A DNA stretch of 64,000 bases from Nocardia araoensis NBRC 100135 (GCF_000308435.1 NZ_BAFR01000164.1:1-64000), one strand, 5' to 3'; positions 35,383 to 43,954 are shown, counted from the first letter of the stretch. The notes: generated from the sequence alone by a model not told the origin. A program made the numbers and translations.

Positions 35383-35625
35383 GACGCCGCCGTCACGGCG
35401 ACCCACGAACGCCCCCACGTCCGCCTTCACAAGACCAGCACGGCCGCGACCTGCCTGCGTGCCCGCGATCCCGCCATCACGGTCACCCGCGACCGCCTCC
35501 AGCTCGACCCTCAGAACCTCGGCACGTCCGCCACCAGCCAGCGGCCCCGCGACTCCACCATCACGGCGATCCGCGACCAGCCCCACCTCATCCCTCACAA
35601 CCCGACCACCGCCGCGGCCCCACAA
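35374..35625. repeat. Imperfect 84-bp tandem repeat, three copies
   Basis: Units at 35374-35457, 35458-35541 and 35542-35625 align without gaps; each begins CGxCCCCxCGA or CGTGCCCGCGA and carries ATCACGG or GTCACGG at about position 18. On the minus strand they translate as a 28-residue unit containing RRDGG(V/I)(A/V)G. They lie at the 5' side of the exported protein gene and make its start hard to place. Confidence 0.65.
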
Positions 35626-35639
35626 CGCCGCTAATCCCT

Positions 35640-36452
35640 TCACGACTCCGCCAACGCGGCGACGAACGACGCGGCCACCGCCTGCTGACCGGCCAGCGTG
35701 GCGTGGACACCGTCGTCGAGCAGCAACGGGTCCTCACCATCAGGAATCGTGTCGTTCTCCACGTCGACGGTCAGGTCGGCCAGGTCGTGCAGCACGGTCG
35801 AGGTGTCGGCGATGTCGGCTCGGGTCCAGGCGATGCCGATTCGTTTGAACGGTTCGAACGTGGCGATGCGGGCTTCGTCGACCGTGGTCGGGGTGAGCCA
35901 GATCCACTGCGCCGCTCGAGGTGCGCGGGATCGGAGGATACGCAGGTTGCGCTCGGTTTCGGACAGGCCGACCAGGCGCGGACCGCCGACGCCGCCGATA
36001 CGCTGGGCGTCGTTTGCGCCGAGCTGGCAGACCGCCCAGTCGGGATTGTGAAACCACAGAGCGGGAGCGAGTGTCAGCGTCTGAGTCGTGGTCGCGCCCG
36101 AGACGGCGAGATTGGTGAGCCGGATGGCGTCGTGGGGTCTGCGCAGGTCGAGCAGATGGCGCAGGATCTCGAACCACGACAGCCGGTCGGCGGTCGAGCT
36201 CTCGCCCAGGGCGACCACGTGCTGGTCGGCTCGAAACGGCAACCGGTCCACCGCGGCGGCCACCGCGGCGTCGTCGAGCAGGGCTGCCGCCGCCCAGCGC
36301 GCCTGTTCATCGAGATCGGCGCACAGCTTCTCGTAGTCGTCGACAGTCAGACCGAACAGCGGTGCGACGCGGTCGGCGCCGAGACCGGGGAGGTAGGGCA
36401 GCGAACGTTCGGGACGCTGGAATCGGACGAGCTTCTCGGTGTGCGAATTCAT
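35640..36452 (-). CDS. SGNH/GDSL hydrolase
   Basis: 270-residue esterase/lipase-like hydrolase of the SGNH fold. Block I is VALGESSTADR with Ser85 as likely nucleophile, block III is QLGANDAQR (Asn), and the Asp-His pair is in LLLDDGVHATLAG near the C terminus. No signal peptide is seen, so it is probably cytosolic. An N-terminal 70-residue helical extension precedes the hydrolase fold. It starts 3 bases after the stop of the membrane protein gene and both face the divergent MarR gene. Confidence 0.85.
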   Translation of the reverse strand: MNSHTEKLVRFQRPERSLPYLPGLGADRVAPLFGLTVDDYEKLCADLDEQARWAAAALLDDAAVAAAVDRLPFRADQHVVALGESSTADRLSWFEILRHLLDLRRPHDAIRLTNLAVSGATTTQTLTLAPALWFHNPDWAVCQLGANDAQRIGGVGGPRLVGLSETERNLRILRSRAPRAAQWIWLTPTTVDEARIATFEPFKRIGIAWTRADIADTSTVLHDLADLTVDVENDTIPDGEDPLLLDDGVHATLAGQQAVAASFVAALAES

Positions 36453-36455
36453 CGG

Positions 36456-37136
36456 TCATTCCGTTTCTGCGACAGTGGATTTCGAGACGAGAAAACCGGC
36501 GGCGATCAACCACGCCATCCCGGTGAAGCGGGCCAGCGGCAGCAGCACGGCGGCCTCGGTGCGCAGCAGCGTCGCCGTGGTAGCCAGTCCGGCGACGGCG
36601 ATGACGAGCCCGGTCCTGGCCAGCCAGGGCCGCAGAATCAAAGCGGGCAGCGCGATTCCCGCGACGAGCAAACCGGTCGAGACGACGTTCGCCGGGCCGC
36701 CCGCGAGGAATGCCAGCGTGTGCAGAGCGCGCACCAAGTGCGACGAGTCGATGACCTCCGGCACGGTCAGCACCCAGGTCACCACCGCCGACAGCATCAG
36801 GAATCCGGTGGCGAGCGCGCCTCCGGTGAGGGCGAGCGCGCCCCGCGTCCGCAGCCGCGCGGTGATCGCGGCGACGAACAGGGCGCCGGGAATCGCGGCG
36901 GCGAACTGCAACGTCGCCCCCAGCCGGACCGCGTCGCGGTGGTCGGTGAAGTAGAACAGCGCTTCTTCCGGCGCGGCGAACGGGGAGGGGAATACGTCGC
37001 CGCCGGCCGCGACGGTGCTCGCGGCCAACCCGGCGACGAACAGCGCCGCCGACGCCGCGGCGAAGACTCCCGGCGGCGGGCCCGGCTTCGGTATATCCGG
37101 CCGCAGTGGAGTGGAAGCGATTGCGGGAGTGGTCAT
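36456..37136 (-). CDS. Integral membrane protein, DUF4386-like
   Basis: 226 residues with about six hydrophobic segments (near 24-44, 74-95, 101-125, 140-165, 170-190, 198-220) after a Pro-rich cytosolic start. The pattern FAAAIPGALFVAAITARLR resembles small DUF4386-type membrane proteins. ATG 37136 is used. First gene of a two-gene unit with the SGNH hydrolase and divergent from a MarR regulator that probably represses it. Function is unknown. Confidence 0.65.
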   Translation of the reverse strand: MTTPAIASTPLRPDIPKPGPPPGVFAAASAALFVAGLAASTVAAGGDVFPSPFAAPEEALFYFTDHRDAVRLGATLQFAAAIPGALFVAAITARLRTRGALALTGGALATGFLMLSAVVTWVLTVPEVIDSSHLVRALHTLAFLAGGPANVVSTGLLVAGIALPALILRPWLARTGLVIAVAGLATTATLLRTEAAVLLPLARFTGMAWLIAAGFLVSKSTVAETE

Positions 37137-37156
37137 GCCGAGATTCCGTTCTAGTG

Positions 37157-37180
37157 AGTGAATCGTTCACTGATATGAAC
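37157..37180. promoter_or_regulatory. Probable MarR operator
   Basis: Two overlapping inverted repeats, AGTGAA-TCG-TTCACT (37157-37171) and GTTCA-N6-TGAAC (37165-37180), lie between the divergent membrane protein and MarR genes. This is typical of a dimeric winged-helix regulator controlling both directions. Confidence 0.6.
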
Positions 37181-37205
37181 TATTGAGCGTGTGTACGATA
37201 ACCCC

Positions 37206-37733
37206 GTGACAGCAGGAGAGCAAGCGGGTGACAACCCGATTCCGCGACAGGCCCTCACCCGGCAGGTCTCGTTCCTGCTCGCACAACTCGGCGCGCACGC
37301 CACCCAGCGGTTCACCGACCGCATCGCCCCGCTCGGTCTGACTCCCCCCGATATCGGGGTGCTGCGCATGATCGCCATGTCACCCGGCCGCAGCCAGCGC
37401 GCCCTGGCCGAAGAACTCGGCGTGGTCCCCAGCCGAGTCGTCGCCCTCCTCGACAACCTCGACCGCAAAGGCCTCGTCGAACGCCGCCGCAGCACCACAG
37501 ACCGCCGCAACCACGAACTGCATCCGACCCCGGCGGCCTACCAGCTGATGGGGGAACTCTGGCCGGTGCTCCAAACCCACGAAGCCGACCTCACCGCCGC
37601 GCTCTCACCCGCCGAACGCGATCAGTTGGCGTCACTGCTGGTGCGCATCGCCGAACAGCAAGGTTTGGACGTGGGCGTGCACCCCGGCTACCAGCGCGCG
37701 AACTCGCCCGCCACCGATGAGACGAAGGGATAG
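37206..37733 (+). CDS. MarR family transcriptional regulator
   Basis: 175 residues. The winged-helix region is complete: PPDIGVLRMIAMSPGRSQRALAEELGVVPSRVVALLDNLDRKGLVERRRSTTDRRNHELHPTP seen in parts at about 44-105, with the DRR of the wing. It probably controls itself and the divergent membrane protein/hydrolase unit through the operator at 37157-37180. GTG 37206 is preferred although no ribosome site is visible; a TACGAT ten bases before it would suit a leaderless transcript. GTG 37191 is the alternative. Confidence 0.82.
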   Translation: MTAGEQAGDNPIPRQALTRQVSFLLAQLGAHATQRFTDRIAPLGLTPPDIGVLRMIAMSPGRSQRALAEELGVVPSRVVALLDNLDRKGLVERRRSTTDRRNHELHPTPAAYQLMGELWPVLQTHEADLTAALSPAERDQLASLLVRIAEQQGLDVGVHPGYQRANSPATDETKG

Positions 37734-38787
37734 ATCACGACCCGACACCAGGCCGCTTCCAGGTAGAGCGGTTCAGCCCACCGGCTTCACGCGCGAACGG
37801 GCGAAGGGCACCTGGTCAGATCGTCCCCTCGCCTCGTGTAGGCCCACGCCGCCGATCCGCGAATCCCCGTCGTAGAACACACAAGTGATGATTGTTGTGG
37901 GATGAGTAGCGATCTCCCACGTCGCAGACGGCCTTGACGTGACCCTCCGGTGTCACCACGCAGGTGCTGACGCGGCGGACACCGCCCATATCGGCATTGC
38001 GCTCACCGGCGCGAGTGGACCCGACGGCGGCTCCCGGCAGTGCCCTCGAACGGCTCTAGCGCGCATGTCACCGGGCAGCCCGGTAGAACTCTCACCGCGG
38101 ACGGCCGTGGAAGCACCGGCCGTCAGCGCGATCCGCGCCTGTTCACCGAAACCCTTCGATCACTCACCGTCTGGCACGCGGCTGGTGGGACTGGCCAATT
38201 CATGTACCCGTCGACCAGCAGTAGGGCATCGGCGACGGCCACGCGCCCAGCGTCGGAGTGCGGCGCAGCGCCTGATTTCCCCGAACTTCCTCGCCGACGC
38301 GAATTTTCAGCCGCCGCCCCGGAACCGGTCACAGGCTGACCTGATACGTCGCCGATCGACTGCTGATCCGATTCGTCATCCCACCGTACAACTCATTCGA
38401 AGGTGATCCATGCACGAACTCTTCGTCACCGCCTCTTGTGCTGTCGCGTCGCCGTCACGGTCTGCGCGTCGGGTACCTCATCGGCGGAGACACATGCCCG
38501 GCCTCGGCATACGAAGCCGAATCGCTTGCGAAACGAGCATGGTGGCGCTCCGCGGACAAGTCGTCCGAGCACGACGGATAGACCACCGCACAGCAGCCCC
38601 CAGCCCTGTCACCGGCCCCAGGCGATCGCTGGTCCACCGATTCCCCGGACTCGCAAACCAGCGCCGACATCTTCATCAGCAGGGCGCCCCGTTCGAGGCG
38701 GCCGTCCAACTCCTCCGGTCGGCACTGCTAGCGAAGGGCCGTGTCAGCAGAGTGGGACTCTTCAGCTGACACGCCCTACCCACAGCT
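37734..38787. other. About 1 kb without a convincing gene
   Basis: Open frames of 100-155 codons exist on both strands but have no recognisable domain, are Arg/Ser/Pro-rich and lack good ribosome sites. A short stretch near 37960-38030 reads HIGIALTGASGPDGG, faintly like the C-terminal domain of CinA, but nothing else supports it. The region looks like decayed or non-coding DNA between the MarR gene and the prenyltransferase gene. Confidence 0.5.
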
Positions 38788-39693
38788 CTATGAATCGGAA
38801 GTCTTCATCCTGTCCAGAATTCTGGGCTGCCATTGGTAGAACCAACTGAATTTGTAGGACTCGCCGTCGGGTGACGAGGTGGCGGCATAGGTGAAGCGGC
38901 GGTCGGGCGTGTTGATCGGCACCTCGTCGACGAGGTGCTCGAAGCGTGGCTCGATAGGAACCGGAAGCGTTCTCGGGTCCGGTGTTATCACGGGGAAGCA
39001 GAGGCGCTCGATCCGGGCCGATTCCCAGCTGATGGTGGCGTATATATCGAATGCTTTCTCGGTAAGCGAGAGGAATTGATCGCTCGGGTCCGGGAGTCCC
39101 GCGTCCCGGTGCAGCGCCAGGATGGCGCGGGGCTCGAAGTAGTCGGCCGACAGGCCGGGGAAGTACACGTTCATCGTCTTGTCGTGGTAGTCGATGCCGA
39201 GCAAGCCGACTTTGTCCTCCAAGCCGTGACGCGCGAACATGCGGGCGTGGTCGGCGAGACTGGGCGGCATGGACGGTAGTTCGGCGAGTTCCGATACCTT
39301 CTGCATGCCATCGGCGGGAAAGAACGGCCAGATTTTCTTGAAGCCGCCGACTACACCGATGTCTATCCCGTAACTGTGGATGGGGCACCGCTCGCGGACC
39401 TGATCGAGCAGGGTGCCGATCGGATGATCCGTCTCGGGAAGGAGTTCGTTCGCAAGGGCGATGCGGTAAGGGTCGACGTCGCTGGGCAGCGTCAAGAAGC
39501 GGTAGTCGAGGTCTCCCGCGCGGCGGGCGTCGGTGACAACGCGGAGAGAAATCACGGAGCGCGTGAGCATCGCGCCGTATGCGGACAGAGTGGGCCAGAC
39601 GGCTTCTCGGGTGCACGGCACGTCCCATAGCCGCGCGGATTTCTCAATGGCCGCGTAGAGATCGTCCAGCTCGGAGTCGGTGGTGGTGAACAC
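38788..39693 (-). CDS. ABBA-type aromatic prenyltransferase (NphB/CloQ family)
   Basis: Soluble enzyme that attaches a dimethylallyl or geranyl group to an aromatic acceptor. The 301 residues match NphB-like proteins along the whole length: LDYRF with D63 at the magnesium position, SDVDPYRIA, HPIGTLL, VVGGFKKIWPFFPADGM, ELPSMPPSLADHARMFARHGL, MNVYF, WESARIERLCFPVI and SYKFSWFYQW, which hold the Lys/Arg/Asn/Tyr diphosphate-binding positions. D63 suggests Mg2+ dependence. GTG 39693 is used. No polyketide, phenazine or indole pathway genes are nearby, so the aromatic substrate is unknown. Confidence 0.9.
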   Translation of the reverse strand: MFTTTDSELDDLYAAIEKSARLWDVPCTREAVWPTLSAYGAMLTRSVISLRVVTDARRAGDLDYRFLTLPSDVDPYRIALANELLPETDHPIGTLLDQVRERCPIHSYGIDIGVVGGFKKIWPFFPADGMQKVSELAELPSMPPSLADHARMFARHGLEDKVGLLGIDYHDKTMNVYFPGLSADYFEPRAILALHRDAGLPDPSDQFLSLTEKAFDIYATISWESARIERLCFPVITPDPRTLPVPIEPRFEHLVDEVPINTPDRRFTYAATSSPDGESYKFSWFYQWQPRILDRMKTSDS

Positions 39694-40109
39694 GCGTCCT
39701 TCCAGAGATCAGTGCTGTCAACATCACTCCTCCGTCAATTGGGTTCCGCCAGAACACAAGTCAGGCCGTGGAGTCATACGGAGGAGCGCTGGGAGCACTC
39801 TACGCCCGCGCGTCCTTTCAGGGCCTTGCCGTGAACTGCCAGAGGTGGGGGGTGAGGGGGCCGAGTTGGGGGCTGAGCGGGCTTTGCGGTCGACGGCTGG
39901 CCTACTTGTCGACCCGCGTCACCGCCAACGGCAGGCTCCTCGATGAAGCTGTTCGTCTCACCTCGGCGCTCCATCTCGCGGGATACTCACATGTCAGCGG
40001 CGCGCTCGCGACGCGCTTCCCACCCCCACCGGCACGGAGGGCGAGACCCGATGGAGGCAAGCCGTCAGTGCGCCGCGGGACCGAGACTCCTGAGCGGAGC
40101 CCGGCGGCG
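39694..40109. other. Intergenic region with a G-quadruplex motif
   Basis: No gene is supported. The region lies upstream of the prenyltransferase gene and downstream of the NERD gene. It contains four G-tracts on the plus strand between 39847 and 39881 with loops of 3, 7 and 6 bases, a canonical G4 pattern. Confidence 0.5.
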
Positions 40110-42236
40110 TCAGCATTCGGGGGTGCGTGGAGTGCACAACGGCAGCAGGTTCATGCGGGCCGGGGTTTCCGTGACGGTCGGCGGTGGTGGGACTGCCTCG
40201 GTGGTCAGCACGGGTGCCGGGGTGGGTTGTACGGCGCCGCCCGTGGGTGTCGAGCAGGAGGCGGCCAGTATCCAAAGCGTGCCGATGACGAGCACGATCA
40301 GCGCTATCGCGGCGATCTGTTGCGTGCGGTGGCCGCGTGGCTTCGATTTCTCGGAACCGCGACCGGGGATGCGCGCGGACAGTGCGGTCAGCTGCTCGCG
40401 AACCGCGACCCGGGGGCGACGCTCGAGCACTGCGGTCGGCGTGGGACGGCGCAGTGGCTCGGGTTCGCGGGTAGGTGTTGACCATGACGCGGGTCGGCTC
40501 GGCACCGGGGCTTGCACCGGACGTGGGCGCAGCGGACGGTCCGGGGCGGGATCGATCCACGACGACCAACTGTCGGTGAACGACGACGGCGCGGTACCCG
40601 AGCGCGCAGCCGGGTCGAAGTCCTCATCGGCAGAATAGGGTTCGTTGTCGGTCAGCTCGGCCGCGGCGGGCTCGGCCGGGACACGCCGTATCGACGCCGC
40701 GGCTCCGGTCGCCAATGGTTGCGCTTCGTCTGCATACGGCTCGGCGTCACCTTCCCTTGCGGGTCTCGCCGCGAGCCTGCCTTCGAAGCGAGGCGACTCG
40801 AGCCGGTCATGCTCCGACACATCGGAATCGGGCAGCGCCTCTGGGCGATACGAGGCCGAACGGTGTTCTTCCCGGGCGTACCGATCGGAACGTGCTGCCG
40901 TGTCCGACGACGCAGGCGCCGGTACCGGCTCCGGCGCGAGGAATTCCGGTGCGAACGGATCTACTTCAGCGGCCGAGGCTCGCGCGGGCGTAGCGGGTGC
41001 GTGCGCGGGCTGCGGCTCGGACGCGGGGTCGTGACTGCCGTCCGGAAGGGCGGTGTCCTGCCGAGATGACCGGTCGGCTTGCGATGCGCTCGAGGAACCG
41101 GACCGCGTCGACGGCGCAGGCTCCGAGTCCTCGTGCCGCTCGCCGGTTTCCGTGGCATCGGTCTCGTTCGGCGCGGGCGACGCAAGTGACTCATCCGACT
41201 CCGGGACCTGCCGATCTACCTCTCGCTCGTCCCCGTTCCCGGACGCTTCCGTCGAACCGGATACGGCAGCGCTCGCGGCCTCCGCAACGGCAGCCGGCGA
41301 CCGCAGAACGGCAGCCTGCGACTCCGCAACGGCATCCGGCACCTCCGGCACATCCCGATCCCGTACGGCATCCGGCACCTCCGGCACAGCATCCGGCACC
41401 TCCGGCACAGCATCCGGTGCCTCCGGTACGGCATCCGCTGTCTCCGGCCCGGCATCCGGCTGCTCCGGCACGGCATCTCCAGGCGTCGAACCAGCCGCCA
41501 CGTCATCCGCGTCGGAACCCCCGCCGGACGCCCGGCCCTCGAGCTCGGGAGCCTTTCGCGTGACGCTGTCCAACGCCGCCAGCGTTCCGGCCCGCAACTT
41601 CCGCTCCGGCGGAAAACCGTCGGCCACCAGGTCGTCGACGGTGACCTGATCGCCCAGGTTCAACTCGGTCAGCAGGGCATGGGTGCGCTCGGCGGTCCAG
41701 ATGAGCTTGCGGCTCGCGGTGCGGTGGAACCACGCTCGCAAATCGGCCTGCCCGGCTCCGAGCACCACCGCGCAACCGCGCCTGCGGGACTCGATGTTCA
41801 GCGTGAGGTTCGAATCCCTCGGCGGCACCACCACGATCAGGCCGTCGACGAAGGCTTCGGCATTGTGCTTGCGCACCAGCGCCTTCAGATTGAAGACGTT
41901 GTTCGTCACCTGATCGAACGGGCTGCTGTCGTGGTCGCGCACATGGATCGGGTCGCCCGCGTAGCCGGACAGCCGCCAGCGGCCGTTGGCCTGCACCGAC
42001 AGGACGCCGCTCGTCGCCTCCGGGACGGTGCCCTTGACCTCGATGACGACCGCCGCCCTGGGGGTGATCACCACCAGATCGGCTTCCTGCGTTTCGTCCT
42101 TGCGTTCGCGGTCGGGTAGGTAACACCCCGAGATCGCGAGTCCCACAATGACGTACTGGCCGGTCCAAGTACGCATCCAGTCGAGCACGCGCTGTTCGGA
42201 TCGCGGCGCCGTCGTTCGTTCATTGATGACCAACAT
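40110..42236 (-). CDS. NERD-domain protein with long low-complexity region and C-terminal membrane helix
   Basis: 708 residues. The N-terminal NERD (nuclease-related) domain, about 10-135, has the PD-(D/E)xK-like residues D53 (EADLVVI) and E66-x-K68 (IEVKG). Residues 215-600 are Asp/Glu/Pro/Ala/Ser-rich and probably disordered, including a heptad run of PDAVPEV units. A single hydrophobic helix (QIAAIALIVLVIGTLWIL, about 640-658) is followed by a 45-residue Pro/Thr-rich tail. ATG 42236 with GGAGG six bases upstream is clear; the open frame further upstream is a shadow. Function is unknown; NERD proteins are suspected in DNA processing or phage defence. Confidence 0.8.
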   Translation of the reverse strand: MLVINERTTAPRSEQRVLDWMRTWTGQYVIVGLAISGCYLPDRERKDETQEADLVVITPRAAVVIEVKGTVPEATSGVLSVQANGRWRLSGYAGDPIHVRDHDSSPFDQVTNNVFNLKALVRKHNAEAFVDGLIVVVPPRDSNLTLNIESRRRGCAVVLGAGQADLRAWFHRTASRKLIWTAERTHALLTELNLGDQVTVDDLVADGFPPERKLRAGTLAALDSVTRKAPELEGRASGGGSDADDVAAGSTPGDAVPEQPDAGPETADAVPEAPDAVPEVPDAVPEVPDAVRDRDVPEVPDAVAESQAAVLRSPAAVAEAASAAVSGSTEASGNGDEREVDRQVPESDESLASPAPNETDATETGERHEDSEPAPSTRSGSSSASQADRSSRQDTALPDGSHDPASEPQPAHAPATPARASAAEVDPFAPEFLAPEPVPAPASSDTAARSDRYAREEHRSASYRPEALPDSDVSEHDRLESPRFEGRLAARPAREGDAEPYADEAQPLATGAAASIRRVPAEPAAAELTDNEPYSADEDFDPAARSGTAPSSFTDSWSSWIDPAPDRPLRPRPVQAPVPSRPASWSTPTREPEPLRRPTPTAVLERRPRVAVREQLTALSARIPGRGSEKSKPRGHRTQQIAAIALIVLVIGTLWILAASCSTPTGGAVQPTPAPVLTTEAVPPPPTVTETPARMNLLPLCTPRTPEC
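41331..41480. repeat. 21-bp direct repeat inside the NERD gene
   Basis: About six imperfect copies of a 21-base unit (GGCATCCGGCACCTCCGGCA and variants) encode the PDAVPEV heptads on the minus strand. There are no spacers, so it is a coding minisatellite and not a CRISPR array. Confidence 0.7.
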
Positions 42237-42388
42237 CGGCGGCCTCCATCGCCGTCCCACACCATCGACCACCCAACGGTATGCGCCGGGATTTCCGCCA
42301 CAAAATCGAAAGGCACTGGAGCAGGCGGGTATTGGCAGCACAAGGGCGTGCGAAGGACGGCGTGTGGGCAGCGCCACACTCGGGTGCG

Positions 42389-43414
42389 TCAGACTCCGAC
42401 CGCTTCTTCGATCTCTTCCTCGGCCGCGTGTTCCGTGACGCGAACCGTCTCGGTGCGGGCGGGCCCGCGCAGCCTGCGTTCGTAGCCCCCCGCCACCAGC
42501 ACCAGTCCCGCACCGGCCGCCAGCCACAGCACCAAGCTCAACACCCGGTTGCCGAATCCCGCACCGCCGTCGAAGTACAACAGGGTGCGCGCGCCCTCGA
42601 CGAAACCCGCTCCGTTCCAGAACGAATGCAGCGCGCCGAAGAAATCGTTCTGCAGCCACGGCCCGTACACGCCGCCCGATGTCGTGAAGTTGAGCATCAC
42701 GAACAGCACCATCATCGTCAGCGTGGTCCAGCGCCGTAAGAAGGTGTGCAGCCCGATGCCCACCGCGAGAATCCCGGCCGAATACAGCCACGACATCGCC
42801 CAGACGGCGGCGTAGTCGTGGTCGACCACATGGAATACCGGCCCCGCGACGCCGAGTCCGATGACGCTCACCGCCAGCGACGTGACCAGGCCGAGCAATG
42901 CGCGAACGCCCATGCTCAGTCCCGCCCCGGCTGCGCCGATCGCCGCGACGCTGCCGTAGGAGCCGATGCTCAATGCCACCAGCAGGAAGAACAGGCCCTG
43001 CGCGGTCGGATCGCCGGTGCTCGGCGGAGCGATATCGGTGACCTCGACCGGTGCGCCCTGCTGGGCGGCGATCCGGCCGAAGACGGCCTCGGCCGCCATC
43101 GCCGTGGTGTCGGAACCAGCCTTGGCGACCAGCGCTTCGTGCGATTCCGGCACATAGGCGCCGGCCAGCGTCCGCTCGCGCAACTGCCGCACCGCCTCCT
43201 CCCGGCCGGGCAGGGTGACCACCTCCAGTGCGTCTCCGGCCCGGTCCTTCAGCGTCTGCGCCAGCACCTTGACCTGCGGTGCGTCACCCACGATCGCCAC
43301 CTTCAGGTGGTTCGGCTCGGGTTGGTGGAACGCGCCCAGATACGCCAGTGCCATGCCGAGGCACATCAGCAGTGGGGTGAGCAGATGCGCGGCGACATGC
43401 CGTAGTTGGTGCAT
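42389..43414 (-). CDS. DUF3533/YhgE-Pip-like membrane protein
   Basis: 341 residues from ATG 43414 (MHQLRHVAAH); the frame is open upstream to 43489 but that part overlaps the operator. One N-terminal helix (about 10-28), then a large extracytoplasmic alpha/beta domain of 110 residues (LKVAIVGDAPQVKVLAQTLKD onward), then about five or six helices from 135 to 310 in the ABC-2-like DUF3533 layout, and an acidic tail. Such proteins are often linked to stress or drug responses. It is divergent from a MarR gene and probably repressed by it. Confidence 0.75.
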   Translation of the reverse strand: MHQLRHVAAHLLTPLLMCLGMALAYLGAFHQPEPNHLKVAIVGDAPQVKVLAQTLKDRAGDALEVVTLPGREEAVRQLRERTLAGAYVPESHEALVAKAGSDTTAMAAEAVFGRIAAQQGAPVEVTDIAPPSTGDPTAQGLFFLLVALSIGSYGSVAAIGAAGAGLSMGVRALLGLVTSLAVSVIGLGVAGPVFHVVDHDYAAVWAMSWLYSAGILAVGIGLHTFLRRWTTLTMMVLFVMLNFTTSGGVYGPWLQNDFFGALHSFWNGAGFVEGARTLLYFDGGAGFGNRVLSLVLWLAAGAGLVLVAGGYERRLRGPARTETVRVTEHAAEEEIEEAVGV

Positions 43415-43441
43415 GAGACGACTCCCCAAACGGTTGGTAAA

Positions 43442-43469
43442 TACAACTATCTTCGTTGTACTATACAAC
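43442..43469. promoter_or_regulatory. MarR operator with three half-sites
   Basis: TACAAC (43442-43447), GTTGTA (43455-43460) and TACAAC (43464-43469) form two overlapping palindromes, TACAAC-N7-GTTGTA and GTTGTA-N3-TACAAC, ending right before the MarR start codon. This would repress both the regulator and the divergent membrane protein. Confidence 0.7.
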
Positions 43470-43470
43470 C

Positions 43471-43914
43471 ATGCGGCAATCTCCGGCATTCCCCACTCGC
43501 TCGACCGCGATCCACACCATTCAGCGCGAGCTCACCGCATTCGCCCGCCGAGCCCGTGGCCGAGCCGCCGAACTGCATCCGGAACTGCCGCTGGTCGCGT
43601 CGAGCATCCTGGACCTGGTCATCGAACGCGACGGCTGCCTGGCCACCGAACTGGCCGAGCACTTCCTGCTGGACAAATCCACGGTGAGCAGGCAGGTGGC
43701 GGCGCTGGAACGGCTCGGGTATCTCACCAGGGAGGTCGATCCGGCCAACCGCCGCAACCACATCCTGCGCGCCACCCCCGCCGGGCAGCGGATCGCACGG
43801 GAGGCCGAGCAGCGCCGCCGGGAGGCGTTCGCCGAACGGTTCCGGGACTGGGACGACGATGACCTCGCGAAACTCGCCGGGTACCTGGTCCGCTACAACG
43901 CGGCGGACGGCTGA
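43471..43914 (+). CDS. MarR family transcriptional regulator
   Basis: 147 residues from ATG 43471; a TTG at 43456 lies inside the operator and is not preferred. The HTH and wing are clear: GCLATELAEHFLLDKSTVSRQVAALERLGYLTREVDPANRRNHILRATPAG seen in parts at about 54-105. It most likely senses a small molecule and represses the divergent DUF3533-like gene and itself through the TACAAC/GTTGTA sites. The first ATG directly abuts the last half-site, so binding would also block translation initiation or transcript start. Confidence 0.87.
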   Translation: MRQSPAFPTRSTAIHTIQRELTAFARRARGRAAELHPELPLVASSILDLVIERDGCLATELAEHFLLDKSTVSRQVAALERLGYLTREVDPANRRNHILRATPAGQRIAREAEQRRREAFAERFRDWDDDDLAKLAGYLVRYNAADG

Positions 43915-43954
43915 TCGGCACACGGCCGGCGCGGCGGACGCGAGCGAGCCCCGC

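Noticed and set aside
36307..37170. A 287-codon open frame overlapping the DUF4386-like gene on the same strand
   Set aside because: Arg-rich out-of-frame shadow; the overlapping frame has proper membrane helices and a good start.
37939..38406. An open frame with HIGIALTGASGPDGG resembling the CinA C-terminal domain
   Set aside because: Similarity is limited to about 15 residues; the rest is Arg/Ser/Pro-rich with no CinA features.
38410..38769. A 119-codon open frame downstream of the MarR gene
   Set aside because: No ribosome site, basic low-complexity composition, no domain, and equally open overlapping frames.
39768..40481. A 237-codon plus-strand open frame over the 3' end of the NERD gene
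   Set aside because: It is mostly antisense to the NERD gene and starts in non-coding G-rich DNA.
41331..41480. Short direct repeats that could be mistaken for a CRISPR array
   Set aside because: Units are contiguous 21-mers without unique spacers and encode a protein heptad inside the NERD gene.
41805..41835. A GGTTCGAATCC stretch resembling a tRNA T-loop
   Set aside because: The flanks do not pair as a T stem, no acceptor or anticodon arm can be folded, and it lies in the NERD coding sequence.
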